Below, piece after piece: positions 6,091 to 6,390 of a stretch of 6,390 bases of DNA. Position 1 is the stretch's first letter; the number at the start of each line of letters is the position of its first letter. Under the pieces are notes generated by a model, which saw nothing but the letters and a program-made list of their open reading frames with translations, was not told the DNA's origin and ran no database searches. The stretch lies in contig CAMDOY010000222.1 of the NCBI GenBank assembly GCA_945903655.1, positions 1 through 6,390 of the forward strand. Reading direction: 5' to 3'. The translations under genes were made by a program, and so were the position numbers. This DNA comes from Rhizobium sp. Q54 (lineage in GTDB: Bacteria > Pseudomonadota > Alphaproteobacteria > Rhizobiales > Beijerinckiaceae).

Positions 6091-6390
6091 ATGCAAGCGG
6101 TTGTGGTGAGCGCCTTCGGACCCTATCAGGACGCGCAAGTCGCGGAGATCCCCTGTCCGCAGATCGCGCCCCATGAAGTGCTGATCGAGGTGCGCGCGGC
6201 GCCGGTGAACTTTGTCGATCTCATCGTCATCACGGGCAAGTATCAGTTCCTGCCCAAGCTGCCCTTCACGCCGGGCAAGGGTCCATCGGGCATTGTGCGC
6301 AAGGTTGGCGCCGAGGTCTCCGACTTGAAGCCGGGCGACCGTGTGCTCGCCATGGCCGAGGTTGGCGGCTATGCGCAATTCGTCAATGTC
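6091..6390 (+). CDS. Quinone oxidoreductase-like MDR protein, N-terminal fragment
   Basis: These are the first 100 residues of a medium-chain dehydrogenase/reductase; the gene continues beyond the right edge, where about 220-240 more residues are expected. The visible part is the GroES-like N-terminal domain: MQAVVVSAFG opening strand, HEVLIEVRAAPVNFVDL (28-44), GKYQFLPKLPFTPGKGPSGIV (50-70), and KPGDRVLAM (83-91). The APVNFVD segment lacks the zinc-ligand Cys of alcohol dehydrogenases, placing it with the zinc-free NADPH:quinone oxidoreductase/enoyl reductase branch. In PGKGPSG the Glu common in the PGxExxG signature is replaced. The NAD(P)-binding GxGxxG region is outside the window, so cofactor and substrate are not shown. 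GGAG at 6081-6084 lies 6 bases before the ATG and supports this start. It follows the CoA ligase by 28 bases, so it is probably the next gene of the same operon and may reduce or oxidise a pathway intermediate. Confidence 0.92.
   Translation, partial: MQAVVVSAFGPYQDAQVAEIPCPQIAPHEVLIEVRAAPVNFVDLIVITGKYQFLPKLPFTPGKGPSGIVRKVGAEVSDLKPGDRVLAMAEVGGYAQFVNV

Larger units (their letters stand above)
1..6390 (+). other. Probable single catabolic operon
   Basis: Six consecutive genes share a strand, with junctions of -4, 0, +45, +20 and +28 bases and no convincing terminator or promoter between them. The widest gap, 2845-2889, holds the ribosome binding site of the flavoprotein gene and only weak 4-bp dyads, so an internal promoter cannot be shown. 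Genes 1-3 are the tightest group. Both end genes run off the window, so the operon is longer than seen. Co-transcription is inferred from layout. Confidence 0.7.

Noticed and set aside
6040..6378. A - strand open frame covering the right-hand end
   Set aside because: The + strand encodes a clear MDR N-terminal domain with a good ribosome binding site at 6081-6084, so the antisense frame is a shadow.

Overview
The window reads as a chromosomal segment of a GC-rich proteobacterium. Codons strongly favour G or C at the third position, and the protein sequences resemble those of Alphaproteobacteria, probably Hyphomicrobiales (the Bradyrhizobium/Rhodopseudomonas/Beijerinckia breadth). That placement rests on remembered family resemblance, not on a search. 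There are no RNA genes, insertion sequences, CRISPR arrays or phage genes, and no stretch without a gene longer than 45 bases.

All six genes lie on the + strand, packed head to tail: (1) the C-terminal end of a molybdenum hydroxylase large subunit (xanthine dehydrogenase/CoxL family), cut by the left edge; (2) a complete E. coli-type dihydroorotase, PyrC, overlapping gene 1 by 4 bases; (3) an amidase-signature hydrolase starting on the base after the pyrC stop; (4) after 45 bases, a TcuA-like FAD flavoprotein; (5) after 20 bases, an AMP-forming acyl-CoA synthetase resembling cyclohexanecarboxylate-CoA ligases; (6) after 28 bases, the N-terminal 100 residues of a quinone-oxidoreductase-type MDR protein, cut by the right edge. 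The spacing suggests one operon extending beyond both edges, with tight coupling of genes 1-3.

The gene mix looks catabolic: a Mo-dependent ring hydroxylase, a cyclic-amide hydrolase, a linear amidase, a flavin dehydrogenase/reductase, a CoA ligase and an NAD(P)H-type oxidoreductase. One reading (inference) is breakdown of an N-heterocyclic or cyclic-amide compound: hydroxylation, flavin redox step, ring opening, deamidation, CoA activation. The odd element is PyrC, which keeps every zinc and substrate residue of the biosynthetic enzyme. It may therefore be a true dihydroorotase recruited for orotate/dihydroorotate breakdown, or a housekeeping pyrimidine gene caught in the operon. No substrate can be assigned from sequence alone.
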